From Legionella sp. (lineage in GTDB: Bacteria > Pseudomonadota > Gammaproteobacteria > Legionellales > Legionellaceae): a DNA stretch of 28,844 nt. Location of the stretch: NCBI GenBank assembly GCA_004297865.1, contig SCSO01000146.1:1-28844 (forward strand). Reading direction: 5' to 3'. A program made the position numbers and the translations under genes. Each line of letters starts with the position of its first letter. Within the stretch, counting starts at the first letter, position 1. Under the pieces are notes generated by a model. It saw nothing but the letters and a program-made list of their open reading frames with translations. It was not told where the DNA came from and did no database searches. Below are positions 15,887-24,174 of this stretch, piece after piece.

Positions 15887-16663
15887 ATGCTGGTTGATTC
15901 CCATTGCCATTTAAATTTTATCGATTTAAATGATTTTAATAATGATTTAGCACAAGTCCTTAGTGCAGCGGAAAAAAATGATGTCACCCATTTTTTAAGT
16001 GTTTGTGTGGAACTAACCGACTATCCTCATTTAGAAAAAATTGCTTCCTTGTATCCCAATGTTAATATTTCTGTAGGCGTGCATCCTAATAATGAATCAG
16101 ATCCACCCATCACTTCCGAAATACTCTGCAAATTAGCTGCTAATCCAGCCTGCATCGCTATAGGAGAAACGGGCTTAGATTATTATCGTACAACGACAGA
16201 AGAGGCTCAGGAACAGCAACGCCAGCAATTTCGTGAACATATAAAAGCCGCAATAAAAAGTAGTAAACCATTAATTATTCACACACGCCAAGCAGCTGAA
16301 GACACTTTAAAAGTAATGGCCGAAGAAAATGCGCAAACTATCGGTGGCGTCATGCATTGTTTTGCGGAAGACTTAGCGATTGCAAAGCGTGCTATGGATT
16401 TAAATTTTTATATTTCTTTTTCTGGAATAGTAACTTTTAAAAACGCAACCCAATTACAGGAAGTGGCTAAACAAATACCGTTAGAGCGAATCCTCATTGA
16501 AACTGATTCACCTTATTTAGCTCCAGTACCTTATCGAGGAAAGCCTAATCATCCTGCTTTAGTCAAATATGTGGCTCAGGCTATAGCTGATCTTAGGGGA
16601 ATTTCCTATGCCGAAGTCGCCGAAGCGACAACGGAGAATTTTTATCGTTGTTTCAAAATTTAG
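15887..16663 (+). CDS. tatD: TatD family metal-dependent DNase (YcfH)
   Basis: Metal-dependent deoxyribonuclease of the amidohydrolase superfamily, implicated in DNA repair and quality control. 258 residues with all metal ligands: His6 and His8 (DSHCHLN), Glu in GETGLDYY, His in IIHTRQ, His in MHCF, and Asp in ETDSPYLAP. The ending VPYRGKPNHPALVKYV is characteristic. AAGGATTAAC precedes the ATG and almost the same leader occurs before anmK, its next neighbour. Confidence 0.92.
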   Translation: MLVDSHCHLNFIDLNDFNNDLAQVLSAAEKNDVTHFLSVCVELTDYPHLEKIASLYPNVNISVGVHPNNESDPPITSEILCKLAANPACIAIGETGLDYYRTTTEEAQEQQRQQFREHIKAAIKSSKPLIIHTRQAAEDTLKVMAEENAQTIGGVMHCFAEDLAIAKRAMDLNFYISFSGIVTFKNATQLQEVAKQIPLERILIETDSPYLAPVPYRGKPNHPALVKYVAQAIADLRGISYAEVAEATTENFYRCFKI

Positions 16664-16675
16664 TAAGGGATTAAC

Positions 16676-17773
16676 ATGACTTTATATATAGGATTGATGT
16701 CTGGTACCAGCATGGATGGAATTGACGCAGCATTGGTGAAAATCCCAAGCAATAATTTGGAATATGGCATCAATGCAAACTATTCAGATGCTACTAAAGA
16801 TGCCTTAGAGAAATTACTATTTCATGAAGAAACAAGCCTAGCTTCAATATGTCAGTTAAATACACTGATTGGCCGCGACTTTGCTGCAGCTGCTAATCGA
16901 CTATTAAAGGAAGCAGGGGTCTTAGCAAAAGACATTAGAGCGATAGGCAGTCATGGACAAACCGTGATCCATAACATCGCAGCTCCTATTCCTTATACTT
17001 TGCAATTAGGTTGTCCCCACACTATTTCTTCTTTAACTGGAATAACGGTAGTAGCTGATTTTCGTACTCGCGATGTTGTCAATGGCGGGCAGGGCGCTCC
17101 TTTTGCACCTTTATATCATCAAGAATTATTTTTATCGCCACAAGACAATATCGCTTTGGTGAATATAGGTGGTATTGCCAATATTACTTTTATAGGCACA
17201 AAGACTACATCGGGATGGGATGTTGGGCCAGGTAATTGTTTATTAGATGCTTGGATTAGAAGCCATCAAGGCAAAGCTTATGACAAAAGTGGTGCTTGGG
17301 CGGCAACAGGTGCGGTGATTCTGACTCTATTAGATGAGCTTTTAGCTGATCCTTTTATCAACAAGGCTCCTCCCAAGAGTGTTGGTAAAGAATATTATTC
17401 TTTGGAATGGTTAAAAAGCAAAATTAAAGGGGAATTACCCCCGGAAGATGTGCAAGCCACCCTAGTAGTCTTTACTGCTCGCGCTATCGCAAATGCGGTC
17501 TTAAAAAATCCTCAACCTGTTAGTGAGTTGTATTTATGTGGTGGAGGAGTTCATAATGTACATTTATTTAACGAAATTCAGCGGTTACTACCGGAGGTAA
17601 AGGTCAAGAGTTGCGCCGATGTGGGGGTAAATCCTGATTATTTAGAGGCGATGATGTTTGCCTGGTTAGCCTCGCAAACCATGAATCATATGCCCGTCAA
17701 CTTATCTGCTATTACTGGTTCGTCAGGTTTGGAGATTTTAGGGGCAATCTACCCAATCTTAAAATCATATTGA
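16676..17773 (+). CDS. anmK: Anhydro-N-acetylmuramic acid kinase
   Basis: Opens and phosphorylates 1,6-anhydro-MurNAc released by lytic transglycosylases, giving MurNAc-6-phosphate for recycling. 365 residues; GLMSGTSMDGID (6-17) is the ATPase-fold phosphate-1 motif, SHGQTV carries substrate contacts, VVADFRTRDVVNGGQGAPFAP and GWDVGPGNCLLDAW are diagnostic. It lies in one block with mltG, whose activity generates the anhydro ends, so wall processing and recycling are encoded together. A 54-base gap separates it from the MFS gene. Confidence 0.95.
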   Translation: MTLYIGLMSGTSMDGIDAALVKIPSNNLEYGINANYSDATKDALEKLLFHEETSLASICQLNTLIGRDFAAAANRLLKEAGVLAKDIRAIGSHGQTVIHNIAAPIPYTLQLGCPHTISSLTGITVVADFRTRDVVNGGQGAPFAPLYHQELFLSPQDNIALVNIGGIANITFIGTKTTSGWDVGPGNCLLDAWIRSHQGKAYDKSGAWAATGAVILTLLDELLADPFINKAPPKSVGKEYYSLEWLKSKIKGELPPEDVQATLVVFTARAIANAVLKNPQPVSELYLCGGGVHNVHLFNEIQRLLPEVKVKSCADVGVNPDYLEAMMFAWLASQTMNHMPVNLSAITGSSGLEILGAIYPILKSY

Positions 17774-17827
17774 CAAACTTATTGGCTATAAGTTTAAATG
17801 TGACACCCTAACTAAAGCGGATTTAAC

Positions 17828-19129
17828 TTGAACGCACATTATACACATACAGAAACAAAAGGGAGCTTGTCTGCTGCATATTTTATCTTTTTTCTAGCAG
17901 CTTCTTTCTATTTATATGAATTCGTTCTCCAAGTTGCGCCCAGCGTCATGGCGGAATCAATGATGAAAACCTTCGGTGTCAGTGGTGAGGGTTTTGGTTT
18001 TATCTCTGCTTTCTATTTTTACGCTTATGCCCCTACCCAATTACCCGCTGGAGTCTTATACGATCGTTATGGTCCACGTAAGTTAATGACTTTTGCCATT
18101 ACTTTATGTGCTCTGGGATCAGCTTTTTTTGCCTCTACAGATAGTGTCTTTACTGCCTGTATAGGTCGTTTTTTAATTGGTATAGGTTCGGCTTTCTCCT
18201 TTATTGGCGTACTTGTGCTCTTAGCACGATGGTTCCCCCCATATTATTTCGCAATCTTAGCAGGTATAGCTCAACTAATGAGCTCTATTGGTGCTATGTT
18301 TGGTGAAGTGCCTTTGGCTGCCTTGATAGGGCAAATCGGTTGGCGTAATGCGAGCTTTTTGTTGGCTGGAATAGGTTTTGTTTTAGCTGGCTTTTTCTGG
18401 GTTTATATTCGTGACTATCCGCATCAAAAAAGCCAGAATGTTCCCGAACATTATTTACGCGACGAGTGGAAAAGACTGGTAGCCGTTTGTAAGCATGCTC
18501 ATACTTGGATTATTGGCAGCTATGCGTTCGCTATTTGGACACCTATTGCGGTCTTTGCTGCACTTTGGGGTGTTCCTTATTTACAAGAAAAGTACCAAGT
18601 CTCTGTGGTGGTTGCCTCAGGTCTATGCAGTATGATTTGGTTAGGAATCGGGATAGGTAGCCCGTTGCTAGGATGGTTCAGTGATCGTATTGAAAATCGT
18701 CGCATTGCTTTGGCTATAAGCGCAGTACTGGGCTTAGTGGCTACTTTAATTATTCTTTATACCGATATATCCATTGTTTGGGCCTATTTAGTACTTTTCG
18801 TATTGGGATTAGGTGCTGGTGGACAAACCGTGAGTTTCGCAGTGGTGAAAGAAAATAACTCTCCGGAATATGTAGGTACAGCTTCAGGCTTTAACAATCT
18901 CTCCGTATTGATTGGTGGAGCGATATTCCAACCTTTCGTAGGCTATGTCTTACATCATTCGAATTCTTGGCATTTAGTGAATGGCGTGCATGTTTATAGT
19001 GTAGCGAGCTATCAAAAAGCCTTAATGGTTATGCCTTTGTGCTTCCTAGCTAGTTTATTGATCTCCTTATTTATCTTAAGAGAGTCGCACCCAGCGAGAC
19101 GAAGTAATTTACACCTGGCTACTGCTTAA
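17828..19129 (+). CDS. Major facilitator superfamily permease (Pht-like style)
   Basis: Inner-membrane secondary transporter with about 12 hydrophobic segments; 433 residues from TTG 17828 (the next Met, in VMAESMM, is after the first membrane helix). The MFS loop motif is seen as GVLYDRYGPRKLM, and the mirrored GWFSDRIENRRIAL stands in the second half. The opening AAYFIFFLAASFYLYEFVLQVAPSVM, split here as YEFVLQVAPSVM after the first helix, resembles the phagosomal transporter (Pht) proteins of Legionella and relatives, which import amino acids or nucleosides. Substrate cannot be assigned. It may be read through from anmK and ends at the hairpin 19134-19166. Confidence 0.82.
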   Translation: MNAHYTHTETKGSLSAAYFIFFLAASFYLYEFVLQVAPSVMAESMMKTFGVSGEGFGFISAFYFYAYAPTQLPAGVLYDRYGPRKLMTFAITLCALGSAFFASTDSVFTACIGRFLIGIGSAFSFIGVLVLLARWFPPYYFAILAGIAQLMSSIGAMFGEVPLAALIGQIGWRNASFLLAGIGFVLAGFFWVYIRDYPHQKSQNVPEHYLRDEWKRLVAVCKHAHTWIIGSYAFAIWTPIAVFAALWGVPYLQEKYQVSVVVASGLCSMIWLGIGIGSPLLGWFSDRIENRRIALAISAVLGLVATLIILYTDISIVWAYLVLFVLGLGAGGQTVSFAVVKENNSPEYVGTASGFNNLSVLIGGAIFQPFVGYVLHHSNSWHLVNGVHVYSVASYQKALMVMPLCFLASLLISLFILRESHPARRSNLHLATA

Positions 19130-19133
19130 GCTG

Positions 19134-19166
19134 AAAGGAGCTTGATAACTGTTATCAAGCTCCTTT
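19134..19166. terminator. Bidirectional terminator inside the 3' end of the minus-strand transporter gene
   Basis: AAAGGAGCTTGATAAC (19134-19149) and GTTATCAAGCTCCTTT (19151-19166) are exact reverse complements over 16 bp around one base, followed by more T on the plus strand and preceded by A's. The right arm is part of the last codons and stop (19155-19157) of the minus gene. Confidence 0.85.
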
Positions 19167-20411
19167 TTCATCAATTAAAGTATCTCTACTGCACCACAAG
19201 CCCCATCCCATAAAAACGCTATACACCAAGCCTGCAATAAAGAAATAAAGACCTAAATGCACATTGTTATGGGTTGTGTAAAAGAAACTAGCCACTTCGA
19301 TACTGATGGCACCAAAAATCATGGTACTTAGACTTACAATGGCGGAAGCAGTTCCTTTACTTACAGGAGTGACATACAAACAAAAGCGATTTAAAGGCGC
19401 ATTTAAAATACTTAATGTAAAGAAGTAAATAATGACTCCAGGCATTAAGGCCAAATAACTGCCGCCAAAAATGCTAGGAAGTATGGCTGTCAAAATTAAT
19501 CCAAAACCCATCAGTAGGCTGCCGCCGACTAAGAATTGTTTGATTTTGAATTTATAAGACAGACGATGTAAAACCCAATTACCAATGACTGTGGCACTAA
19601 AGACGGGAATTTGCCAGAGACCATACTGAATCACACTAAGTTTAGCTTCAGATATCAAAATAATGGGCGACAAAGCAATCCAAGCTAAACAAGGCGCGCC
19701 CAATAAGCCTTCAGCAATGGTACTTGTGACGAAAGTCGGATTAATAAACAAATCTTTATAATTTCTAAAAGCAGCTTTAAACGTTAAACGAGTGGGTTGT
19801 ATGATTTCTCCATCGGTTTTCATCTGCCCAATAGGCTCAGGCATATAGCGCCATAATCCCCATAAAGCGAAAAGCGTAAAGAAGGCAATCATCCCAAAGA
19901 TCCATCGCCATGAGGTGTAATAAATAATAATGGCACCAATAAGCGGGCCTAAAAGCGGCGCTAAAATAGTGGCGTTAGCCATAATCGCTATAATTCGAAT
20001 AGCATCCATTTCAGCAAAGATCTCTTGGATAGTGGCATATCCAATTACACCAATAAAACATAAGCCCATTCCTTGAAAGAAGCGGCCTATTAAAAATTGG
20101 TTCATGGATTGAGAGCTACCAATTAAAAGAGTAAAGAGAAAAAAGAGACAAGCTCCTAGTAACATGACCGGTCTGCGACCTACACTGTCGGAAACGGGGC
20201 CTAAAATAAGTTGTAGGCAGGCTCCTCCCAGCAAATAAAGAGTTAGCGAAGTAGCCACTGTAGACTCTGGGGCATTAAAAGAACGCACCACACCGATCAT
20301 GCCGGGCATGATCATGTCATTGGCAATATACGTTAAGAACTCGTACAAAACGAGAAAACAAGCAAAAACAACCGCCTGTCGACGGGTGATAGGAATTAAG
20401 GGTTGTGACAT
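19155..20411 (-). CDS. MdfA-like multidrug efflux MFS transporter
   Basis: Proton-coupled drug exporter of the DHA1 group. The 418-residue protein follows E. coli MdfA closely: LYEFLTYIANDMIMPGM carries Glu24 and Asp32, the counterparts of MdfA Glu26 and Asp34 that bind drug and proton, and RFFQGMGLCFIGVIGYA carries the helix-4 arginine and antiporter motif C region. GPVSDSVGRRPVML is the MFS loop. About 12 membrane segments. The start at 20411 is supported by the MdfA-like N-terminus. It converges with the preceding MFS gene and its coding end forms half of their shared terminator. The exonuclease gene lies 23 bases upstream on the same strand. Confidence 0.88.
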   Translation of the reverse strand: MSQPLIPITRRQAVVFACFLVLYEFLTYIANDMIMPGMIGVVRSFNAPESTVATSLTLYLLGGACLQLILGPVSDSVGRRPVMLLGACLFFLFTLLIGSSQSMNQFLIGRFFQGMGLCFIGVIGYATIQEIFAEMDAIRIIAIMANATILAPLLGPLIGAIIIYYTSWRWIFGMIAFFTLFALWGLWRYMPEPIGQMKTDGEIIQPTRLTFKAAFRNYKDLFINPTFVTSTIAEGLLGAPCLAWIALSPIILISEAKLSVIQYGLWQIPVFSATVIGNWVLHRLSYKFKIKQFLVGGSLLMGFGLILTAILPSIFGGSYLALMPGVIIYFFTLSILNAPLNRFCLYVTPVSKGTASAIVSLSTMIFGAISIEVASFFYTTHNNVHLGLYFFIAGLVYSVFMGWGLWCSRDTLIDEKGA

Positions 20412-20434
20412 GATTTTAACCTGTACAAAAAATG

Positions 20435-21205
20435 CTAAGCCATTGCTAGCAAAAATTCATCTAAATGTTTCTTCTCTTTTTCGGAAGAGAGGTAACTTTT
20501 TAATCGATCAATTGCTTCATCATATTCTTGCTGATTGATCTGACCACGAATCAGCTCAAAACGTAGATAAACGCAATAAGTGTTAAGAACATCCGTTTCG
20601 CAATAATCTCGGATGCATTTGATTTCCCCGGCACAAAATTGTTCCCAGACCTTTGAGCCACTCATGCCCATTTTTCCAGGAAATCCTAGCATTGAAGAAA
20701 TATCATCTAAGGGTGCAAACGCTTTATTTTGATAACCAGCGATGACATCCATCAAGTCCAAGTGTCGATAATGAAAACGGCTTAGATAATTATTCCAGCG
20801 AAAATTTTGCTGATTATCACCATTTTCCCAATAGGTCGGGGCGGGAATTTTATGTAATAACGAGCGGTAATGTAAAACTGGAAGATCAAATCCACTGCCA
20901 TTCCAACTAACTAAAGTAGGCGTGTGCTTGTCAATGCCTGCAAAAAAGCGGGTAATTAACTCTTTTTCATCGGCTTGTTCATCCCCCAAGGACCATACTT
21001 TCAGTTGCGAGGGACTAGCTAAGACTAAAGATATTGCACAAATTTTCTGTAAATAATGAGGTAAGAAGTCATTACCCACTTTTGCGCGCCGCAAGGCAAA
21101 CATCGCCTCAGCTGTATCGATATCGGATAAACCTTGCAGGTCATAGAGTTTACGGCCTGTTTCAACATCTGGAATAGTTTCTATATCAAAGACCAGAACG
21201 CTCAT
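20435..21205 (-). CDS. Predicted 3'-5' exonuclease related to the DNA polymerase B exonuclease domain
   Basis: DnaQ-superfamily nuclease, stand-alone. 256 residues. Exo I is VFDIETIPD (Asp7, Glu9), Exo II WNGSGFDLPVL, Exo III RDYCETDVLNTYCVYLRF, with the catalytic acid in YCETD. The FPGKMGMSGSKVWE stretch is typical of the PF10108-type bacterial family. Its cellular role is unproven; DNA repair or RNA processing is possible. It ends in a charged tail and is followed after 23 bases by the MdfA-like gene. Confidence 0.85.
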   Translation of the reverse strand: MSVLVFDIETIPDVETGRKLYDLQGLSDIDTAEAMFALRRAKVGNDFLPHYLQKICAISLVLASPSQLKVWSLGDEQADEKELITRFFAGIDKHTPTLVSWNGSGFDLPVLHYRSLLHKIPAPTYWENGDNQQNFRWNNYLSRFHYRHLDLMDVIAGYQNKAFAPLDDISSMLGFPGKMGMSGSKVWEQFCAGEIKCIRDYCETDVLNTYCVYLRFELIRGQINQQEYDEAIDRLKSYLSSEKEKKHLDEFLLAMA

Positions 21206-21346
21206 AAGGTTAGTCCATTAGTTAGTTAATCATTCTATCACGATAGGTTTATTTCTTTCAATGACTTATAAGTAGCGTTATTTTACGGGTTTTATTTTAA
21301 ATAAAAGTAGTGTATTATTGACCACTTTTGACTTATTTTAAACATC
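21206..21346. promoter_or_regulatory. Divergent spacer between the exonuclease and ankyrin-like genes
   Basis: AT-rich 141 bases. It contains an exact AT palindrome TTTTATTT-T-AAATAAAA (21290-21306), a -10-like TATTAT (21313-21318) and a small CTATC-AC-GATAG hairpin in its first third. No convincing -35 was found. Probably holds promoters for both genes. Confidence 0.3.
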
Positions 21347-22285
21347 ATGTACCCAATTATAGAAAGTATTAAGAAAGACCATGAATTAGCTGACATCAGA
21401 GCTGCAGTAGCAGAAATCATGGCTACTGATAGTCCTGGACCGAATTTTGAAACTACCAATCCAGATAAAGAATTTAGGATGACCGTAATCGATGGTGGCG
21501 TAGAACGTATGATCGACGTAAATTTGGTAACTTTTTGTGCTTTAACTGGCAAATTACGCCATTTCCAAGCATTTCCAGAAGATTGCATAATTGATAATTG
21601 CGGGCCGATAATGACTTTTGCTGCTACAAATGGCCATTTAGCCATAATCAAGCATTTAGAATCACATTTAGATGATTATATGAAGAATCCGGTCGTTCGA
21701 ACCTTGGATTTTTATGGTTTTCGCAACGCTGCGGAAGGTGGGCATCTCGAGACAATTCTGCATTTGGAGTCGCATTTAAGTAAGGACGAAAAAAAAGAAG
21801 CGGTTAAATGTTGGAATTATTATGCAATTCGCTGGGCGGCTGCAAATGGTCACAATTCCACCGTCCAGCATTTTATGTCGCATTTAACAGAGGCAGAAAA
21901 AAAGGAAGCGGTTACAGCCTGTGAATTTGAGGCTATCAGACTTGCTGCAGCGAACGGTCACACCGCAACAATTGTACTCTTGGAATCCTATTTAAGTGTG
22001 AAAGAGAAAAAAGCTGCAGTTAAAGTAAATAATTTTGTGGCTCTCGAGAGCGCTGTTGTAAATGAACAAAAATCGACGATAGAACATCTGGCATCGCATT
22101 TAAACGATGAAGAAAAATTGGAAGCTGCTAAGGTATTAGCCCGTTTTTTTGCTAACTCCTCTGTCCGTGACGTAGGTTTTTTTGCTAGATCAGCTGTAAC
22201 ACAGAAACCACTAGTATTAGCTTTCGAGAATGAACCCTCAACTCCAGTTAATTTTGATCCAAATTTTGAAGTGGGTATAACATAG
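21347..22285 (+). CDS. Ankyrin-like repeat protein (five 36-residue repeats), candidate effector
   Basis: Function unknown. 312 residues: an N-terminal region (1-85), then five repeats of exactly 36 residues at 86, 122, 158, 194 and 230, and a tail (266-312). Repeat consensus AIR-AAANGH--TI-HLESHL followed by S--EKKEAV: a helix-turn-helix with the ankyrin NGH turn but without the classic TPLH start, and each with a charged EKKEAV hinge. There is no signal peptide, so it is cytoplasmic or exported by a specialised system; proteins of this build are common Dot/Icm substrates in Legionellales. The ATG has little ribosome-site sequence, and the AT-rich region before it holds TATTAT (21313-21318). 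A shorter start is possible but the repeat frame is certain. Confidence 0.8.
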   Translation: MYPIIESIKKDHELADIRAAVAEIMATDSPGPNFETTNPDKEFRMTVIDGGVERMIDVNLVTFCALTGKLRHFQAFPEDCIIDNCGPIMTFAATNGHLAIIKHLESHLDDYMKNPVVRTLDFYGFRNAAEGGHLETILHLESHLSKDEKKEAVKCWNYYAIRWAAANGHNSTVQHFMSHLTEAEKKEAVTACEFEAIRLAAANGHTATIVLLESYLSVKEKKAAVKVNNFVALESAVVNEQKSTIEHLASHLNDEEKLEAAKVLARFFANSSVRDVGFFARSAVTQKPLVLAFENEPSTPVNFDPNFEVGIT

Positions 22286-22314
22286 AAACTAAAGTATAAA
22301 TTTGCTAAAATCTG

Positions 22315-22328
22315 CTGATTATAATCAG
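22315..22328. promoter_or_regulatory. Palindrome containing a perfect -10 hexamer before the transglycosylase-like gene
   Basis: CTGATTATAATCAG is a perfect 14-base palindrome and contains TATAAT (22320-22325), 15 bases before the ATG at 22341. It could be an operator over the core promoter; the -35 region is poor and the leader would be only about 9 bases. Confidence 0.35.
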
Positions 22329-22340
22329 TTTTAATAAGTA

Positions 22341-22958
22341 ATGAGAAAACATCCCCTAAATAAACTGCGCTTTGGCGCCCTCCTAATACTGGCTTCCATG
22401 CTAAGCGCCTGCGTAAGCCCGCCTCCGGCCGACGTTAATAATGTTTGCCGTATTTTTAAACAGTATCCTAGCTGGTATCGAGCCTCGAAAGACGTGGAGA
22501 GACGTTGGAAGGTTCCAGTCGCAGTGCAAATGGCCATTATTCATCAAGAGTCAAAATTTGAGGCCAGTGCGAAACCGCCGCGTAAAAAACTATTAAACCT
22601 GATTCCCTGGAAGCGACCATCAACGGCTTATGGCTACACCCAAGCCTTAAGTTCCACCTGGGAAGTCTACAAAAACTCTAACGGCAGCCTGTTTTCATCG
22701 CGTCGAAATTTTACTGCGGGCGTGGATTTTATCGGCTGGTATGCGAACCAAGCATATGTCAAAGCAGGAATACCCCGAACAGATACCTATGCTCTCTATT
22801 TAGCTTATCACGAAGGTGTGGGCGGTTATCAGCGCAGAACTTATACAAAAAAACCGTGGTTGCTAGCAGTTGCTCGTAAAGTACGAGCTAAAGCGGCCTT
22901 GTATGAAATGCAATTAAACCATTGTCGTGGTTCATTAAAATCCCGATCATGGTTTTAA
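22341..22958 (+). CDS. Transglycosylase SLT-like lipoprotein
   Basis: Probable outer-membrane-anchored lytic transglycosylase. 205 residues. The lipobox LSAC puts the modified cysteine at 24, after a basic and hydrophobic signal; the next residues VS do not suggest inner-membrane retention. A lysozyme-like domain follows: Glu70 in AIIHQESKFEA is the expected catalytic acid, and AYGYTQALSSTWEVYK and LAYHEGVGGYQR match the later SLT motifs. Many basic residues make the protein highly positive, fitting glycan binding. It is monocistronic, with adk 68 bases after it. Confidence 0.83.
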   Translation: MRKHPLNKLRFGALLILASMLSACVSPPPADVNNVCRIFKQYPSWYRASKDVERRWKVPVAVQMAIIHQESKFEASAKPPRKKLLNLIPWKRPSTAYGYTQALSSTWEVYKNSNGSLFSSRRNFTAGVDFIGWYANQAYVKAGIPRTDTYALYLAYHEGVGGYQRRTYTKKPWLLAVARKVRAKAALYEMQLNHCRGSLKSRSWF

Positions 22959-22977
22959 TGTTTTATTAATTAGATCA

Positions 22978-22994
22978 AGTAGTATTATACTACT
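22978..22994. promoter_or_regulatory. Palindrome in the adk promoter region
   Basis: AGTAGTAT-T-ATACTACT, exact 8-bp arms around one base, overlapping a -10-like TATTAT (22983-22988) and ending 32 bases before the adk ATG. It could be an operator or simply symmetrical promoter DNA. Confidence 0.35.
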
Positions 22995-23026
22995 GCAACA
23001 GTTGATGAATGAGTAAGGAGTTCTTG

Positions 23027-23707
23027 ATGCGTATAATGCTTTTAGGTGCACCAGGTGCAGGGAAGGGAACCCAAGCAGCACTACTAACCCAACATTTTAA
23101 AATCCCGCAAATTTCTACTGGTGATATGTTGCGTGCTGCTATAAAAGCCGGTACGGAATTGGGGAAAAGCGCCAAGAAAATTATGGATGCTGGTGGACTT
23201 GTTTCTGATGAGATTATTCTGGGTTTAGTCGCCGAACGGTTAAAAGAACCGGATTGTAAAAATGGGTTTCTATTTGATGGCTTTCCGCGCACGATTGTTC
23301 AGGCCGAAGCTTTAAAAAATCAAAAAATTTTTTTAGATCATGTAATTGAAATTGACATCGCAGATTCAGACATTATTAAACGAATGAGCGGACGTCGTAT
23401 TCATCCAGGTTCTGGTCGGGTATATCATATCGAACATCAACCGCCTAAAACAGAGGGGATTGATGATGTGACTGGTGAAGCCCTTATCCAACGTGATGAT
23501 GATAAAGAAGCAACAGTTAAGAAACGTTTAGAAGTCTATCATGAACAAACTGCACCTTTAATTCAATACTATAAAAAAGATGCGGCAAAGAACACAGCAG
23601 CAACGCCTTCTTTCCATACAATTTCCGGTAATGGTGAAGTGAAAGACATTTTTCAAAGAATACTTAATTCAGTTGAACAGGAATCAGCATGTCAAGCCAG
23701 ACTTTAA
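23027..23707 (+). CDS. adk: Adenylate kinase
   Basis: Interconverts AMP and ATP with two ADP. The ATG at 23027 is chosen over an in-frame ATG at 23009 because AAGGAG lies 7 bases before it and it starts the family MRIMLLGAPGAGKGTQ. 226 residues, about 12 more than E. coli. The P-loop is GAPGAGKGT (7-15), followed by STGDMLRAA, DGFPRT, and a long LID with GRRIHPGSGRVYHIE and no zinc cysteines. The C-terminal extension covers the 19 bases shared with the next gene. Confidence 0.96.
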   Translation: MRIMLLGAPGAGKGTQAALLTQHFKIPQISTGDMLRAAIKAGTELGKSAKKIMDAGGLVSDEIILGLVAERLKEPDCKNGFLFDGFPRTIVQAEALKNQKIFLDHVIEIDIADSDIIKRMSGRRIHPGSGRVYHIEHQPPKTEGIDDVTGEALIQRDDDKEATVKKRLEVYHEQTAPLIQYYKKDAAKNTAATPSFHTISGNGEVKDIFQRILNSVEQESACQARL

Positions 23708-24060
23708 GCAGCCCCCAATTCGAAGCTTTAATTAATGACAATCAATTGGTGTTTATCGATTTTTGGGCAGAGTGGTGTGCACCTTGTAAACAATTTTCTA
23801 AAGTCTATGAGCAAGTGGCTGAGGAATTTCCCCAGATTAAATTTGCGAAAGTGAATATAGAGCAAGAACAGGAATTAGCGGAGCTCTTCGAGATTCGCTC
23901 TATTCCTCATTTAATGGTATTCAAAGAAGGAATAGTGATCTACTCTGACGCAGGCAGTATGCCAGAATCGACTTTAAAAGAATTAGTGCAGCAAGCGATT
24001 AATGTGGATATCAGCCAAATTAAAACGCAAATGGAAAATGAAGGACGTAATCCAGAATAA
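23689..24060 (+). CDS. Thioredoxin-like protein
   Basis: Cytoplasmic thiol-disulfide oxidoreductase. 123 residues with the active site Trp-Cys30-Ala-Pro-Cys33 in FWAEWCAPCK and the cis-proline in RSIPHLMVFKEG. The C-terminal 20 residues (DISQIKTQMENEGRNPE) extend past the usual 105-110 residue thioredoxin. It has no signal peptide. It begins inside adk, overlapping by 19 bases in another frame, so its translation is probably coupled to adk. A second, dedicated thioredoxin elsewhere in the genome is likely; this may be a TrxC-unlike auxiliary one. Confidence 0.9.
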   Translation: MSSQTLSSPQFEALINDNQLVFIDFWAEWCAPCKQFSKVYEQVAEEFPQIKFAKVNIEQEQELAELFEIRSIPHLMVFKEGIVIYSDAGSMPESTLKELVQQAINVDISQIKTQMENEGRNPE

Positions 24061-24174
24061 TTATTTCTTTGGATTACTTTCCACAGCATTCGATTGCAAA
24101 ATTTTAATGTCATCAGCAAAGCAGTTGGTTTCACCACGCCATGGAAAAACATATTCTTCGCAATGGTAGGTGAT
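24061..24174 (-). pseudogene. In-frame 3' continuation of the 24175-24450 lipoprotein gene, cut off by a stop codon
   Basis: Directly after the TAA at 24175-24177 the same frame stays open for 37 codons, reading ITYHCEEYVFPWRGETNCFA and continuing to PKK, then TAA at 24061-24063. The composition is that of a real domain end, with WRGET and two cysteines, not of random DNA. The simplest reading is that a sense codon before ITYHC became TAA. The fragment ends one base from the thioredoxin gene. Confidence 0.65.

Noticed and set aside
23940..24152. 70-residue minus-strand frame near the thioredoxin gene
   Set aside because: Overlaps thioredoxin antisense and runs one frame off the 24061-24174 lipoprotein continuation; no ribosome site.
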